Part shown: positions 17,102 to 25,510 of the stretch, piece after piece
Numbering within the stretch: the stretch's first letter is position 1
How the letters are laid out: each line of letters begins with the position of its first letter
Source: Pseudomonas sp. SORT22
GTDB taxonomy: Bacteria; Pseudomonadota; Gammaproteobacteria; Pseudomonadales; Pseudomonadaceae
Assembly (NCBI RefSeq): GCF_018417635.1
Contig: NZ_CP071007.1
Location: 2,356,501-2,420,500, forward strand
DNA length: 64,000 bases
Direction of reading: 5' to 3'
Translations under genes and position numbers: made by a program
Notes under the pieces: generated by a model
What the model was told of the DNA's origin: nothing
The model's database searches: none
The model's input: the letters and a program-made list of their open reading frames with translations, nothing else

Positions 17102-18307
17102 TTAGGCGGGCTTTTTCGGCTGCGGCCACAGCCCGACCAACAACAGCAGCGCCGCAACAATCAGGTACGGCAGGCGCGGATCGACGGCGTAGATCAGGGT
17201 CCCGGCCAGCGGCCCGATGACCACTCCCAGGCCCTGCACGGCGCCGATGGAACCGGCCGTGGCGCCTTGCTCGGAGGCGTCCATGGCGTTGGCCGCCAGC
17301 GCCGAAAACGCCGGGAACACCCAGCCCATGCCGCAGGCCGAGAAAAAGAAGCACGCCCACAGGCCCACGGCGCTGGTGGCCAGGGCGCTGGCGGCAAAGC
17401 CTGCGGCGGCGATGCTGGCGCCGACGCGGATCATCCGCAGCGGTGGCCATTCGAGCTTGCGCACCAGGATCTGCGCCAGAATCAACGCCACGCCGACCAT
17501 GGTCAGGGCGACGCCAGCGGTTTGCGCAGCATCGGCCGGGGCCATGCCCAGGCGGTCGAGGGCGAAGAAACCGACGGTGATCTGCGCCACCGACACGCTG
17601 AGCATCGCCACGAAGGCCACCAGCAGTGGCCGGCGCAGGCGCGGGTCGGCCAGGCGCACCGGGCGTGGCGGCTGTTTGAGGTGCAGTTCCTGGCGCTTGA
17701 GCTTGAGCAGCAGCACAAACGCCAGCATCGGCAGCACCGCCATTACATAGAACGGCAGGCTCAGGCTGAAGCGCGCCAGCACCGCCGCCAGGGCCGGGCC
17801 GATGACCAGGCCGAAAGCGTTGGCCGCCCCCAGCGAAGCCATGGCCCGGGCGCGGTGCCGGGGTTCGATATTGTCGGCGATCAGCGCCGCGCCACCGACC
17901 GGCAACGCCGCGTAAAAAGCGCCGATCAGGCCGCGGCCCAGCACCAGCCCGGCAAAGGCCAGGGCGGCGCTGGGCAGCAGGTGCAAGGCGGTATCGATGA
18001 ACAGGCACAACGCCCAGTAGGCGACGGTGAAACCCGCGGTGCCGAGCAGCAACACCTTGCGCCGCCCCAGGCGATCACTGGCACGGCCCCAGGGGCGGGC
18101 CAGGAGCATCCAGATCACCCCGGCAACCGTTACCGCCGCGCCGGCTTGCCAGGTGGCCAGGCCGAGAGTGCGGGCAATCGGGCCGATCAACGAGACGAAC
18201 GCCATCATCGCCATGGTGCAGGCCATGTTCGCCGCCAGCAGCGGGCGCAGGTCAAAGGGGGAGCGCTCGCTATGGTCGAGCACGGCAGGGTCCGTTGCGG
18301 TGGTCAT
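17102..18307 (-). CDS. MFS transporter, DHA1-like (12-TM)
   Basis: 401-residue inner-membrane exporter-type MFS protein with twelve hydrophobic segments. RASDRLGRRKVLLLG between helices 2 and 3 is the MFS signature and GRGLIGAFYAALPVGGAALIAD lies around helix 4-5. The ATG is at 18307. A 25-bp perfect palindrome resembling a Fur box lies 68 bp upstream, and an iron-signalling cluster follows the divergent gene, so export of a siderophore or iron-linked metabolite is a reasonable hypothesis. The C terminus ends in PQPKKPA with no extra domain. Confidence 0.87.
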   Translation of the reverse strand: MTTATDPAVLDHSERSPFDLRPLLAANMACTMAMMAFVSLIGPIARTLGLATWQAGAAVTVAGVIWMLLARPWGRASDRLGRRKVLLLGTAGFTVAYWALCLFIDTALHLLPSAALAFAGLVLGRGLIGAFYAALPVGGAALIADNIEPRHRARAMASLGAANAFGLVIGPALAAVLARFSLSLPFYVMAVLPMLAFVLLLKLKRQELHLKQPPRPVRLADPRLRRPLLVAFVAMLSVSVAQITVGFFALDRLGMAPADAAQTAGVALTMVGVALILAQILVRKLEWPPLRMIRVGASIAAAGFAASALATSAVGLWACFFFSACGMGWVFPAFSALAANAMDASEQGATAGSIGAVQGLGVVIGPLAGTLIYAVDPRLPYLIVAALLLLVGLWPQPKKPA

Positions 18308-18374
18308 GGGCTATCCAGGGCAGGTGAACATACTGGGTATTGTGCCGTAGGAAAGCCCTTGGCAAAACAGTAAG

Positions 18375-18399
18375 GCTGCAAATAATAATTATTTGCAGC
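18375..18399. promoter_or_regulatory. Perfect palindrome resembling a Fur box
   Basis: GCTGCAAATAAT-A-ATTATTTGCAGC is a perfect 12-bp inverted repeat around one base, in the divergent promoter region of the MFS gene (minus) and the tandem-domain gene (plus). Its central 19 bases match the classic Fur consensus (GATAATGATAATCATTATC) at 13 positions by my count. Confidence 0.55.
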
Positions 18400-18528
18400 T
18401 CGTTATGTACTCTCGCACTTTTGCTTCGACAACCATGGACCTGGCATTTTTGCCAGTTTACTGATGAGTTTCACCAGACCTACCCTGACGCTGTCAGCCA
18501 CCTGGCCCGGCACTCAGAGGATTACGTG

Positions 18529-19389
18529 ATGAAAGACTCAGAGTACGCAGCAATTGCTTCGGCAACCGAACTTGAGATGCAACCTCCTGCTCCGCAGAGT
18601 ACTTCCTATTTACAGGCTTCACTGCATATCTGGGATGAGACATATGAAATTCGGGCCCAGACCTTCGAGTTTCTCTATGGTTTCAAGGGGGTCTTTTTGA
18701 TCGCCGGGGGGGGATTGCAAACGGTCATGATCAGCATCCCGTTTGTCTGTATTCCAAACGCGGGACATTACCAGTTCAATTTGCATCGAGGCTCGGACGT
18801 TAGTATCTGGATGGGCGGCGCCCAAGTGCCCATCGAGCAGGGCATGTTGACGGTCGATGTAAAGTTGACGGACCAGGCATTGATTGGTTTTTATGCTGGA
18901 CGTTTTTCCAGCGTGTTGATCGATGGGAAATCAACGTTTGAATGTCCTGATTTTCTCTTCACCAGCCGAGAACGCGAGGCCGCGCCGGCCAACGCATCGC
19001 TTGCGGGCAGCCGCTCGGGTAATGAGTTCAAGGGCACGTGGCGGGTGGGTTACAACGAAACAGCATTGGTTGCCGATGCGTTCTCAGTGACCATGGGCTT
19101 GGAAGGCGTGTTCTTGGTGTTTCAGGCCCGGGTGCCTGTTTCGATATTCATTCCCCACCGTCGCATTCCGGTCTCGGGATCGTACTCTTTTGATCTGGCG
19201 AAAGTAGACGACATTCGGATAATTCAAAGTGGCGTTTTACGTCTGCCCTACGGCACGCTAAATGTCACTGTCGACAAAGGCGACGATTCGCAGTATCTAC
19301 GGGTGGAGGGCAGTTTTCGTGCGCGCTATGCCGACCTGATTTCCTCAATTGTCTGCGACCGTTTCGCTATCAGTTCGCGTGAGCGGTAG
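18529..19389 (+). CDS. Hypothetical protein with two copies of an unrecognised beta-rich domain
   Basis: 286-residue soluble protein; I do not recognise a family. Residues about 27-122 and about 158-252 look like two copies of the same roughly 95-residue beta-rich unit: compare GFKGVFLIAG...ISIPFVCIP...GHYQFNL...GMLTVDV with GLEGVFLVFQ...VSIFIPHRR...GSYSFDL...GTLNVTV. The linker between them is polar (SREREAAPANASLAGSRSGN). There is no signal peptide. The ATG at 18529 follows AGAGG at eight bases; open frame exists further upstream but runs through the promoter. Base composition is visibly less GC-rich than the neighbours. It is divergent from an MFS gene across a Fur-like palindrome and convergent with a TonB receptor gene. 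Confidence 0.78.
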   Translation: MKDSEYAAIASATELEMQPPAPQSTSYLQASLHIWDETYEIRAQTFEFLYGFKGVFLIAGGGLQTVMISIPFVCIPNAGHYQFNLHRGSDVSIWMGGAQVPIEQGMLTVDVKLTDQALIGFYAGRFSSVLIDGKSTFECPDFLFTSREREAAPANASLAGSRSGNEFKGTWRVGYNETALVADAFSVTMGLEGVFLVFQARVPVSIFIPHRRIPVSGSYSFDLAKVDDIRIIQSGVLRLPYGTLNVTVDKGDDSQYLRVEGSFRARYADLISSIVCDRFAISSRER

Positions 19390-19423
19390 TCGGCGACGGG
19401 CGCTTGATTCATCGCCGCCGACT
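19388..19423. terminator. Putative shared terminator hairpin
   Basis: 8-bp stem AGTCGGCG / CGCCGACT with a 20-base loop starting at the stop codon of the tandem-domain gene, followed by GTTTAAC and then TTTTT at 19435. The long loop makes it a weak call. Confidence 0.4.
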
Positions 19424-19437
19424 GTTTAACTGCCTTT

Positions 19438-21939
19438 TTAGAAATCGCCCTTCAGGGTCACCATGAAGTTGCGCGGCTCACCATAGAAGTTGCCCCAGGC
19501 CAGGGCGCCGACGCTGGAATAGTAGTGCTTGTCGAACAGGTTGTTGCCGTTGACGGCAATGCTCCAGTTGTCGTCCAGTTTGTAACCCACGCGCGCGTTC
19601 CAGATCGCATAGCCGGGCTGTTCGGTTTTCGCCGCGCGGTCCTGGTAGTGGTTGTCGCTTTGCGCATTGACCCCGCCGCCCAGGCTCCAGCGTTGCAGCG
19701 GGCCGTCCAGTTGGTAGTCGGCCCAGACCCGCAGCAGATGGCGCGGTACGTAGCTGGCGGTGAAGGTGGCGTCCTGGCTGGTGCTGTTGGTCTTGAGGTA
19801 CTCAAGCTCGGTGTAGGTGTAGCCGGCCAGCACCTGCAGGCGTTCGGCCAGCTCGCCGCTGAGCTCGGCTTCGAAGCCCTGGGCGCGGACCTTGCCCTTG
19901 TCGCTGTAGCAGTAACCGTCGGAGGAGCCGGCGCACACCGAGTCGTAATCGGCTTCGGCGCGGTGCGCCTCGATGGTGCGGAACAGGTTGAACGCCGCGT
20001 TCAGGCCGCCATCGAGCCATTCGCCCTTGATCCCCAGCTCGTAGTTGGCGCCGGTCTTGGGCTGCAGCGGGCTGCCCTGGGCATCGGTGTAAGTGCCTTG
20101 GGGCTGGAAGATGTCGGCGTAGCTGCCGTACACCGACCAGGTCTCGTCCAGATCGTAGATCAGTGCGGCGAACGGTGTGACCTGGCCGTTTTCCTGGCTG
20201 CGGTCGTGCTGCCAGTAGTCCCAGGCCTGGGTGTAGGAGTCGCGCTGGCTGCGGTACCAGCTGACCCGGCTGCCGAGCACCAGGGTCAGGGGTTCGGCCA
20301 GTTTCAGGCGCAAGGTTGCATAGGTGCCGATCTGCCGGGTGTCGCTTTCCACCGGCAGCGGGCCGCCACGGTAGGAGGCCGTCTGGTACAGGCTGTCTGG
20401 CGGCTTGGGAATGTCGCGGTCGGGGGCGAAGGGGTTCATGGTCACGCCCATCAGCTGGGTCATGTTGATCAGCGCGTAGCTGTCGCTGCCCTTGGCCCGG
20501 CTGGCGTTGGCGCCGACGATCAGCTCGTGCTCCAGGCCCCAGGCGGTGAATTTGCCGTCCAGGTAGGCATCCATGCCGTAGTCGTGCTGGTCGTAGTCGA
20601 ACACGCCGGAGTACAGCTGGCTGTTGGCCGAAGTGCTGCCGACCGGCACGCTGCCCAGGGTCATGGCGTACTGCATGTCCTGGGTGTTGTGGCTGTGCAT
20701 GGCGGCGACTTTCAGCAGCCACTGGTCGTTGAAGTGGTGGGTAAGGTCGGCGAACAGGTTGACCCGCTGGCTTTCCCAGCTGTTCCAGGTCGCGCCCAGG
20801 CAGGTGGAACGCGACAGTTTCAGGTCCGAACCATCGCTGTAGCGTGGCAGGCCCTGCCAGCAGGGGGTGGCATTGAGCTTCTCGTAGGCGGCGCCGATGC
20901 CCAGGGTGGTGGCGTCGTTGAAGTCGTAGTCGAGGGCGCCGTAGACCACCTGGTCGTCGCGCTTGCCCATGTCGTAGAAGTACTGGCGGTCCTGGCCGGC
21001 GACCACCAGGCGGCCGCGCAGGCTGCCGGATTCGTTCAGCGGGCCGCCGGTATCGAGCTGGGCGCGGTAGTTGTCCCAGGAGCCGGCTGAAAGGCTGACA
21101 CTGGTGGCGGCCTTTTCCTGCCCGCGTTTGCGAATGAAGTTGACCCCGCCGGCGGAACTGCCCGAGCCCTTGAGCATGCCGGCGGCGCCGCGCAGCACTT
21201 CGACGCGGTCGTAGTAGGCCATGTCGCTGGCGAAGCTGTTGGCCTGCACGTAGTTGCCACCCAGGTCCAGCGGCACACCGTCGTACTGGTACTGGCCGGC
21301 GAGCATGAAACCGCGCGAGTAGAAGTATTTACCGCCCATGGGCGAATCGTGCACGGTGATCCCCGGGGTTTTCTCCATCACCTGTTCGAGGGTGGTGAGG
21401 TTCTGCTCATCCATCATCTTGCGGGTGATGACCGTCACCGATTGCGGCGTTTCGCGCAGCGAATGCTCGCCCTTGGCGAAACTGACCTGGCGCGCGGTGA
21501 AGCTGTCGGTGGTTTCCATCGGCGCCTGCAAGGTGCTGGCGCCAATGGTGGTTGCACCCAGCTCCAGCGCACCGTTGCTGGCCGGCAGCGGGCGCAGCGA
21601 GTAGCTGCCATCGACCTGGCGATAAGCCTGCAGGCCGCTGCCGGTGAGGATCCGGCTCAAGCCTTCGAGCACCCCGAAGCGGCCCTGCAGGCCCGGGCTG
21701 TGCAGGCTGGCAGTCAACTGCGCGTCATACGACAGGTTGACCCCGGCGGCTGCGGCAAAGCTGCCCAGCACCCGGCTCAGGGAACCTGCTTCGATGGCAA
21801 AGACCTGGCCGCTGCTGGTGCTGTCGCTCTCTGCCGCCTGGGCAACAGTGACGGGCAGCAGGGGCAGGGCCAGGGCGGCAGCCAGCAGATGGCGGCCAAT
21901 CAACTGGGGAAGGGGGGCACGGGGGAAGCGGGGTTGCAT
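19438..21939 (-). CDS. TonB-dependent siderophore receptor with N-terminal signalling (STN) domain
   Basis: 833-residue outer-membrane receptor. A signal peptide (about residues 1-36, ending VTVAQAAES) is followed by an STN domain (QVFAIEAGSLSRVLGSFAAA onward), which marks trans-envelope transducers of the FecA/FpvA kind. The plug domain follows (RETPQSVTVITRKMMDEQN, then TPGITVHDSPMGGKYFYSRG), and then a 22-strand barrel that ends in the expected aromatic-terminated strand (FMVTLKGDF). The ATG at 21939 follows AGGA; an ATG seven codons earlier is possible. It is the last gene of a sigma - FecR - receptor set on the same strand. Ligand binding should signal through STN to the FecR at 22025-22978. 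The siderophore cannot be told from sequence. Confidence 0.93.
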   Translation of the reverse strand: MQPRFPRAPLPQLIGRHLLAAALALPLLPVTVAQAAESDSTSSGQVFAIEAGSLSRVLGSFAAAAGVNLSYDAQLTASLHSPGLQGRFGVLEGLSRILTGSGLQAYRQVDGSYSLRPLPASNGALELGATTIGASTLQAPMETTDSFTARQVSFAKGEHSLRETPQSVTVITRKMMDEQNLTTLEQVMEKTPGITVHDSPMGGKYFYSRGFMLAGQYQYDGVPLDLGGNYVQANSFASDMAYYDRVEVLRGAAGMLKGSGSSAGGVNFIRKRGQEKAATSVSLSAGSWDNYRAQLDTGGPLNESGSLRGRLVVAGQDRQYFYDMGKRDDQVVYGALDYDFNDATTLGIGAAYEKLNATPCWQGLPRYSDGSDLKLSRSTCLGATWNSWESQRVNLFADLTHHFNDQWLLKVAAMHSHNTQDMQYAMTLGSVPVGSTSANSQLYSGVFDYDQHDYGMDAYLDGKFTAWGLEHELIVGANASRAKGSDSYALINMTQLMGVTMNPFAPDRDIPKPPDSLYQTASYRGGPLPVESDTRQIGTYATLRLKLAEPLTLVLGSRVSWYRSQRDSYTQAWDYWQHDRSQENGQVTPFAALIYDLDETWSVYGSYADIFQPQGTYTDAQGSPLQPKTGANYELGIKGEWLDGGLNAAFNLFRTIEAHRAEADYDSVCAGSSDGYCYSDKGKVRAQGFEAELSGELAERLQVLAGYTYTELEYLKTNSTSQDATFTASYVPRHLLRVWADYQLDGPLQRWSLGGGVNAQSDNHYQDRAAKTEQPGYAIWNARVGYKLDDNWSIAVNGNNLFDKHYYSSVGALAWGNFYGEPRNFMVTLKGDF

Positions 21940-22024
21940 GGAAATCCTCTTCGTTCGCAAATGAGATTATTTCCTACAGAGGCGGACGAACGAAAAAAAA
22001 CAGGCACCCCCTGGCTGAAAAAAT

Positions 22025-22978
22025 TCAACTCAGGTCGACACTGACCCAGAAGCGGTTGTAACGACGCACCTTGAGCTTGAACGAAGTGGCCAGGGCCGAC
22101 AGCGCCGCATCGCTGTCGGTGAGCGAGAACGTCCCGGAAACCCGTAGCCCTTCAAGCTCGCTGGAGTAGGACAACAGCCCAGGGCGGTAGCGGCCGAGTT
22201 CGTCGAGCAACTCGCCCAGGCGCCAGTCCTCGACGATCAGGTGCCCACCGGTCCAGGCCGCTTCGCTGCTGGCGACGGCCTGCGCGGCCTGCACCGCATG
22301 GCTGTCGAACTGGCAACGCTGGCCGGCCTCGAGGCGTCGTGCCGGGGCCTGGCGCGGGTTGATGCGCACCGCATGCTCGAACACTTCGACCCGGCTGGCG
22401 GCCTCGCGCTGATCAACGCTGAAGCGCGTGCCCAGGGCTTCGACCAGGCCCTCGGCGGTTTCCACCCGCAACGGGCGCTGGCGGCCGTCTTTGCCGCTAG
22501 TAAGAAAAATCCGCCCGTGGCGCAGTCGAATCAGGCGTTGCTGATCGTCGAAGCGGATGTCCACGGCGCTGGCGGTGTCGAGCACCAATTGGCTGCCATC
22601 GGCGAGGCGCAGGTGACGGATTTCGCCGGTGGCGCTGTGCTCATCCGCCAGCCACTGCTGCGCCGGCTGGCTGCGGTAGCTGGCCCAGCCACCAAGGCCA
22701 AGGCCGCTGGCCAGCAGCAGGCCTTTGAGCACACTGCGCCGGGGCAGGCCCTGGGCTTCGCTGCGTTGCAAGGTGTCGAAGGCCAGCGCCCCCGGCACAC
22801 TGGCCAGGCGCCCTTGCAACTGCTCGACCCGTGCCCAGGCCCAGCGATGCTCGGCGGCGCTGGCCAGCCACACCTGCCAGGCCTGCTGCAGTTCGGCCGG
22901 GGCATCGCCGGCGGCCAGTTGCACATGCCAGCGGGCGGCGGCTTTGAGGGCCTGGCGTTGGCGTTCGCGGTCAGTCAT
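22025..22978 (-). CDS. FecR family anti-sigma/transducer
   Basis: 317-residue inner-membrane regulator that relays the receptor signal to the ECF sigma factor. The N-terminal cytoplasmic DUF4880 segment (KAAARWHVQLAAGDAPAELQ) is followed by one membrane helix (about residues 82-98, SVLKGLLLASGLGLGGW), the periplasmic FecR domain (about 115-210, IRHLRLADGSQLVLDTASAV, ALGTRFSV), and a C-terminal STN-like/DUF4974 domain (LGELLDELGRYRPG, then LRVSGTFSLTDSDAAL). Its start overlaps the sigma gene stop by four bases (ATGA), so the two are translationally coupled. The receptor gene follows after 85 bp. Confidence 0.93.
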   Translation of the reverse strand: MTDRERQRQALKAAARWHVQLAAGDAPAELQQAWQVWLASAAEHRWAWARVEQLQGRLASVPGALAFDTLQRSEAQGLPRRSVLKGLLLASGLGLGGWASYRSQPAQQWLADEHSATGEIRHLRLADGSQLVLDTASAVDIRFDDQQRLIRLRHGRIFLTSGKDGRQRPLRVETAEGLVEALGTRFSVDQREAASRVEVFEHAVRINPRQAPARRLEAGQRCQFDSHAVQAAQAVASSEAAWTGGHLIVEDWRLGELLDELGRYRPGLLSYSSELEGLRVSGTFSLTDSDAALSALATSFKLKVRRYNRFWVSVDLS

Positions 22979-23505
22979 GGCTGGGCATCGAAGGCGAGCA
23001 GCAGGCAGCGCTCGGTGGTCTTGATCAGGTATTTTTTCACCGTGGTCAGCGACACGCCCAAGGCAGCGGCGATTTCCACGTAGGTCATGCCCAGCCAGTT
23101 GGCCATCAGAAACGCCTTGCGCGCCTTGGCGCCACAGCCGGCCAGCAGTTGGTCGATTTCCCGCAGGGTTTCCAGAATCAACACCTGCTCTTCGGTGGAG
23201 ATCTGCTCGGCTTCCGGCTGCGCGGCCAAGGCTTCGAGGTAGGCGCGTTCCAGTTGCTGACGGCGGAAATGATCGATCATCACCCGCCGCGCCACAGTTA
23301 CCAGGTAATTGCGCGGCTCACGCAGCAGGCGCACCAGTTCCAGCGCCTCGGAGGAAGCGAGGATGCGCACGAAGGTGTCCTGCATCAGGTCGGCGGCGCG
23401 CTGCGGGCAGCTCAGGCGCCGGCGCAACCAGTGTTGCAGCCACACGTGATGGTGCTGGTAGAGCTGGCCGAGCTCGGCATTGGGCGGTGACGGCGGTGCG
23501 CTCAT
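22975..23505 (-). CDS. FecI-like ECF sigma factor
   Basis: 176-residue extracytoplasmic-function sigma factor of the iron-starvation type. Region 2 (AADLMQDTFVRILA, then REPRNYLVTVARRVMIDHFRR) and region 4 (GMTYVEIAAALGVSLTTVKKYL) are clear. It should direct transcription of the receptor gene at 19438-21939 when the cognate ferric siderophore binds. A Fur-box-like site lies 26-44 bp upstream of the start, which fits iron repression of the sigma-FecR operon. The stop overlaps the FecR start by four bases. Confidence 0.94.
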   Translation of the reverse strand: MSAPPSPPNAELGQLYQHHHVWLQHWLRRRLSCPQRAADLMQDTFVRILASSEALELVRLLREPRNYLVTVARRVMIDHFRRQQLERAYLEALAAQPEAEQISTEEQVLILETLREIDQLLAGCGAKARKAFLMANWLGMTYVEIAAALGVSLTTVKKYLIKTTERCLLLAFDAQP

Positions 23506-23530
23506 CCTGGCTGCATCCCGAAAAAATGAT

Positions 23531-23549
23531 GCAGATGATAAGCATTCCC
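23531..23549. promoter_or_regulatory. Fur-box-like site upstream of fecI
   Basis: GATGATAAGCATTCCC core; the 19 bases match the Fur consensus at 13 positions by my count. Placed immediately upstream of the FecI-type gene starting at 23505. Confidence 0.6.
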
Positions 23550-23593
23550 AAAAAACTAATAAAGGGTTGTTTTCACACTGCCGCCACCCGTGT

Positions 23594-24847
23594 TTACCAG
23601 AGGGCCAGGGTATAGCCGACGATCAGGCGGTTCTCGTCGATATCGGTGGTCAAGCCGCCGCTGGAGCGGAAGGTGGCATTGCGCAGGCGCACACTGACAT
23701 TCTTCAGCGGCCCGCTTTGCACCACGTAGGCAATGTCGGTATCGCGCTCCCATTCCTTGCCGCCGCTGACACTGGCGGTCTCGATATGGCTGCCGTTGAC
23801 GTAGCGCGTCATGAAGCTCAGGCCCGGCAGGCCGAGGGCGGCGAAGTTGTAGTCGTAGCGCGCTTGCCAGGCATCGGTCTCGGCCTTGGTGAAGACGTTG
23901 ACGGTGACCAGGTTGACCGAATAAGGGTCCAGGCCCGGGTAGGCAAAATCGCCGTCGCCAGAAAGATTCTGGTAACCGAGGCCGAACTTGTGCGCGCCCA
24001 CGCCCAGGGTCAGCATGCCGTTGAAGAAGCGGTTGTCGATCTTGCCACCATCGACCCGTGAGGTTGCGCGCAGGTTGTGGCTGCCCTGTTCGCGGGTGTC
24101 GAAGTAGCGCAGGTCGCTGCGCAGGTTGATGCCTTCGGCCAGGGGCAGGTCGTGGACCAGTCCGGCGTAGTGCTGGCGGTAGATGTCCTGCATTTGTGCG
24201 TAGTAGTAACTGACGGCCAGGCGCGGGTTGATCGCGTAGGTGCCGCCGGCCAGGTCCAGGTGGTTGCTTTCGACCCCGGCATAGCTCATCTCGTCGTTGC
24301 TCGAGGAGTCGCGCAGGTTCTGCTTTTCCAGGCGACCGAGGTTCAAGGTCAGGCCGTCGATGTCTTGCGAGGTCAGCAGGCCGCCGCTGTAGGTCGAGGG
24401 CAGCAGGCGTACGTCGTTGATCGCCGCCACCGGCAGCATCGGTTGCAGGGTGCCGAGCTTGAGGGTGGTCTTGCTGACGCGCAGCTTGGCGGTCAGGCCC
24501 AGCTCGCTGTAGTCGTCGACCGGCTCCTGGCTGGCGCCAAAGGGCAGCAGGCCGGTGCCACGGCGGTCGCGGCTGGAGTCGAGCTTGACCCCCAGCTCAC
24601 CCAGGGCATCGAGGCCGAAGCCTACGGTGCCTTCGGTAAAACCCGACTCCATTTTCAGGATAAAACCCTGGGCCCACTCCCGCGCCTGGCTCTGCGGCGC
24701 ACCGCTCTGGCGAAAGTCGCGGCTGAAATAGAAGTTGCGCGTCTCAAGGCTGGCCTTGCTGTCCTTGATGAACTCGGCCTGGGCCAGGTAGGGGGTGAAT
24801 GCGGCGCACAGGCCGGCACTCACCGTCAGCGAACGGGGCAGAAGCAT
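23594..24847 (-). CDS. OprD family outer-membrane porin
   Basis: 417-residue outer-membrane channel of the OprD family, which takes up amino acids, small peptides or aromatic acids. Signal peptide about residues 1-24 (cleavage after LAQA); then FIKDSKASLETRNFYFSRDF, the family's first strand, and DRRGTGLLPFG, ending with the C-terminal strand NRLIVGYTLALW (terminal aromatic residue, as outer-membrane barrels require). Length matches the usual 400-440. The ATG is at 24847 with an AT-rich promoter region upstream (24900-24980). It precedes the FecI gene in the same direction, but that gene has its own promoter. Substrate undetermined. Confidence 0.92.
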   Translation of the reverse strand: MLLPRSLTVSAGLCAAFTPYLAQAEFIKDSKASLETRNFYFSRDFRQSGAPQSQAREWAQGFILKMESGFTEGTVGFGLDALGELGVKLDSSRDRRGTGLLPFGASQEPVDDYSELGLTAKLRVSKTTLKLGTLQPMLPVAAINDVRLLPSTYSGGLLTSQDIDGLTLNLGRLEKQNLRDSSSNDEMSYAGVESNHLDLAGGTYAINPRLAVSYYYAQMQDIYRQHYAGLVHDLPLAEGINLRSDLRYFDTREQGSHNLRATSRVDGGKIDNRFFNGMLTLGVGAHKFGLGYQNLSGDGDFAYPGLDPYSVNLVTVNVFTKAETDAWQARYDYNFAALGLPGLSFMTRYVNGSHIETASVSGGKEWERDTDIAYVVQSGPLKNVSVRLRNATFRSSGGLTTDIDENRLIVGYTLALW

Positions 24848-24979
24848 TAGGGCTACCTTTCTTGTTGTTGTGTGTGGCGGGTGCCAGGTGTCTCTGCCTA
24901 TATTGTTAACATATTATCTTTATTTTTGAATAGACCTCTTTAGGGTGGAAATGGCCAGGAATGAAAAATAATTAAGATA

Positions 24980-25510
24980 TTAATCCTTGGGTAACGGCCC
25001 CGGCCACATGCTGCGCAGCACGCCATCACGTCGGATCAGCCCGTGCACCAGCGCTGCGCCCAGGTGCACCAGCACGGTGGCAAACAGCACATAGGCCAGC
25101 CAAGCGTGGGCCTGGCGCAGCAGGGCATACAGCTGCAGGTCGTGGGGCAGCAGCGCCGGCAGTTGCAACGGCAGCGGGTAGCCACCGGCAGACTGCATGC
25201 CCCAGCCCAGCAGCGGCATCGCCAGCATCAACCCGTACAACAACAGGTGCGAAGCCTTGGCCGCCCAGCGCTGCGGTGCTGGCACGTCGGCGGGCAGCGG
25301 CGGGTGCGGCAGGCTCAGGCGCAGGCCGATGCGCACAATCACCAGCAGCAACAGCGCAAGGCCAATGGCCTTGTGCAGGCTGATCAACCAGGTATGGCGC
25401 GGCGACAGGTCGCTGACCATGCTCACGCCCACAAACAGCATGGCCAGGATCAGCACGGCCATCAGCCAGTGCACGGCGCGGGCCAGGGGGTGGAAGGCAA
25501 CAGGTTTCAT
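24980..25510 (-). CDS. Cytochrome b561 family protein
   Basis: 176-residue four-helix inner-membrane b-type cytochrome. Candidate haem ligands are His14 (ARAVHWLMA), His46 (SLHKAIG), and the histidines in the fourth helix (LVHLGAALVHGL). It would pass electrons from quinol to a periplasmic partner. Its start overlaps the stop of the upstream catalase-family gene by four bases, so they are expressed together. This catalase-like/b561 pairing is recurrent in proteobacteria and suggests the cytochrome feeds electrons to the peroxidase. Confidence 0.92.
   Translation of the reverse strand: MKPVAFHPLARAVHWLMAVLILAMLFVGVSMVSDLSPRHTWLISLHKAIGLALLLLVIVRIGLRLSLPHPPLPADVPAPQRWAAKASHLLLYGLMLAMPLLGWGMQSAGGYPLPLQLPALLPHDLQLYALLRQAHAWLAYVLFATVLVHLGAALVHGLIRRDGVLRSMWPGPLPKD

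Noticed and set aside
18308..18400. The 18375-18399 palindrome as a rho-independent terminator
   Set aside because: It is AT-rich, lies between two divergent gene starts and has no T-run after it; an operator reading fits better.
18340..18528. N-terminal extension of the tandem-domain protein up to 18340
   Set aside because: It would run through the Fur-like palindrome and promoter; the ATG at 18529 has a proper ribosome site.
19525..21090. 521-codon open frame on the plus strand opposite the TonB receptor
   Set aside because: Antisense shadow of a well-supported receptor gene with no domain of its own.
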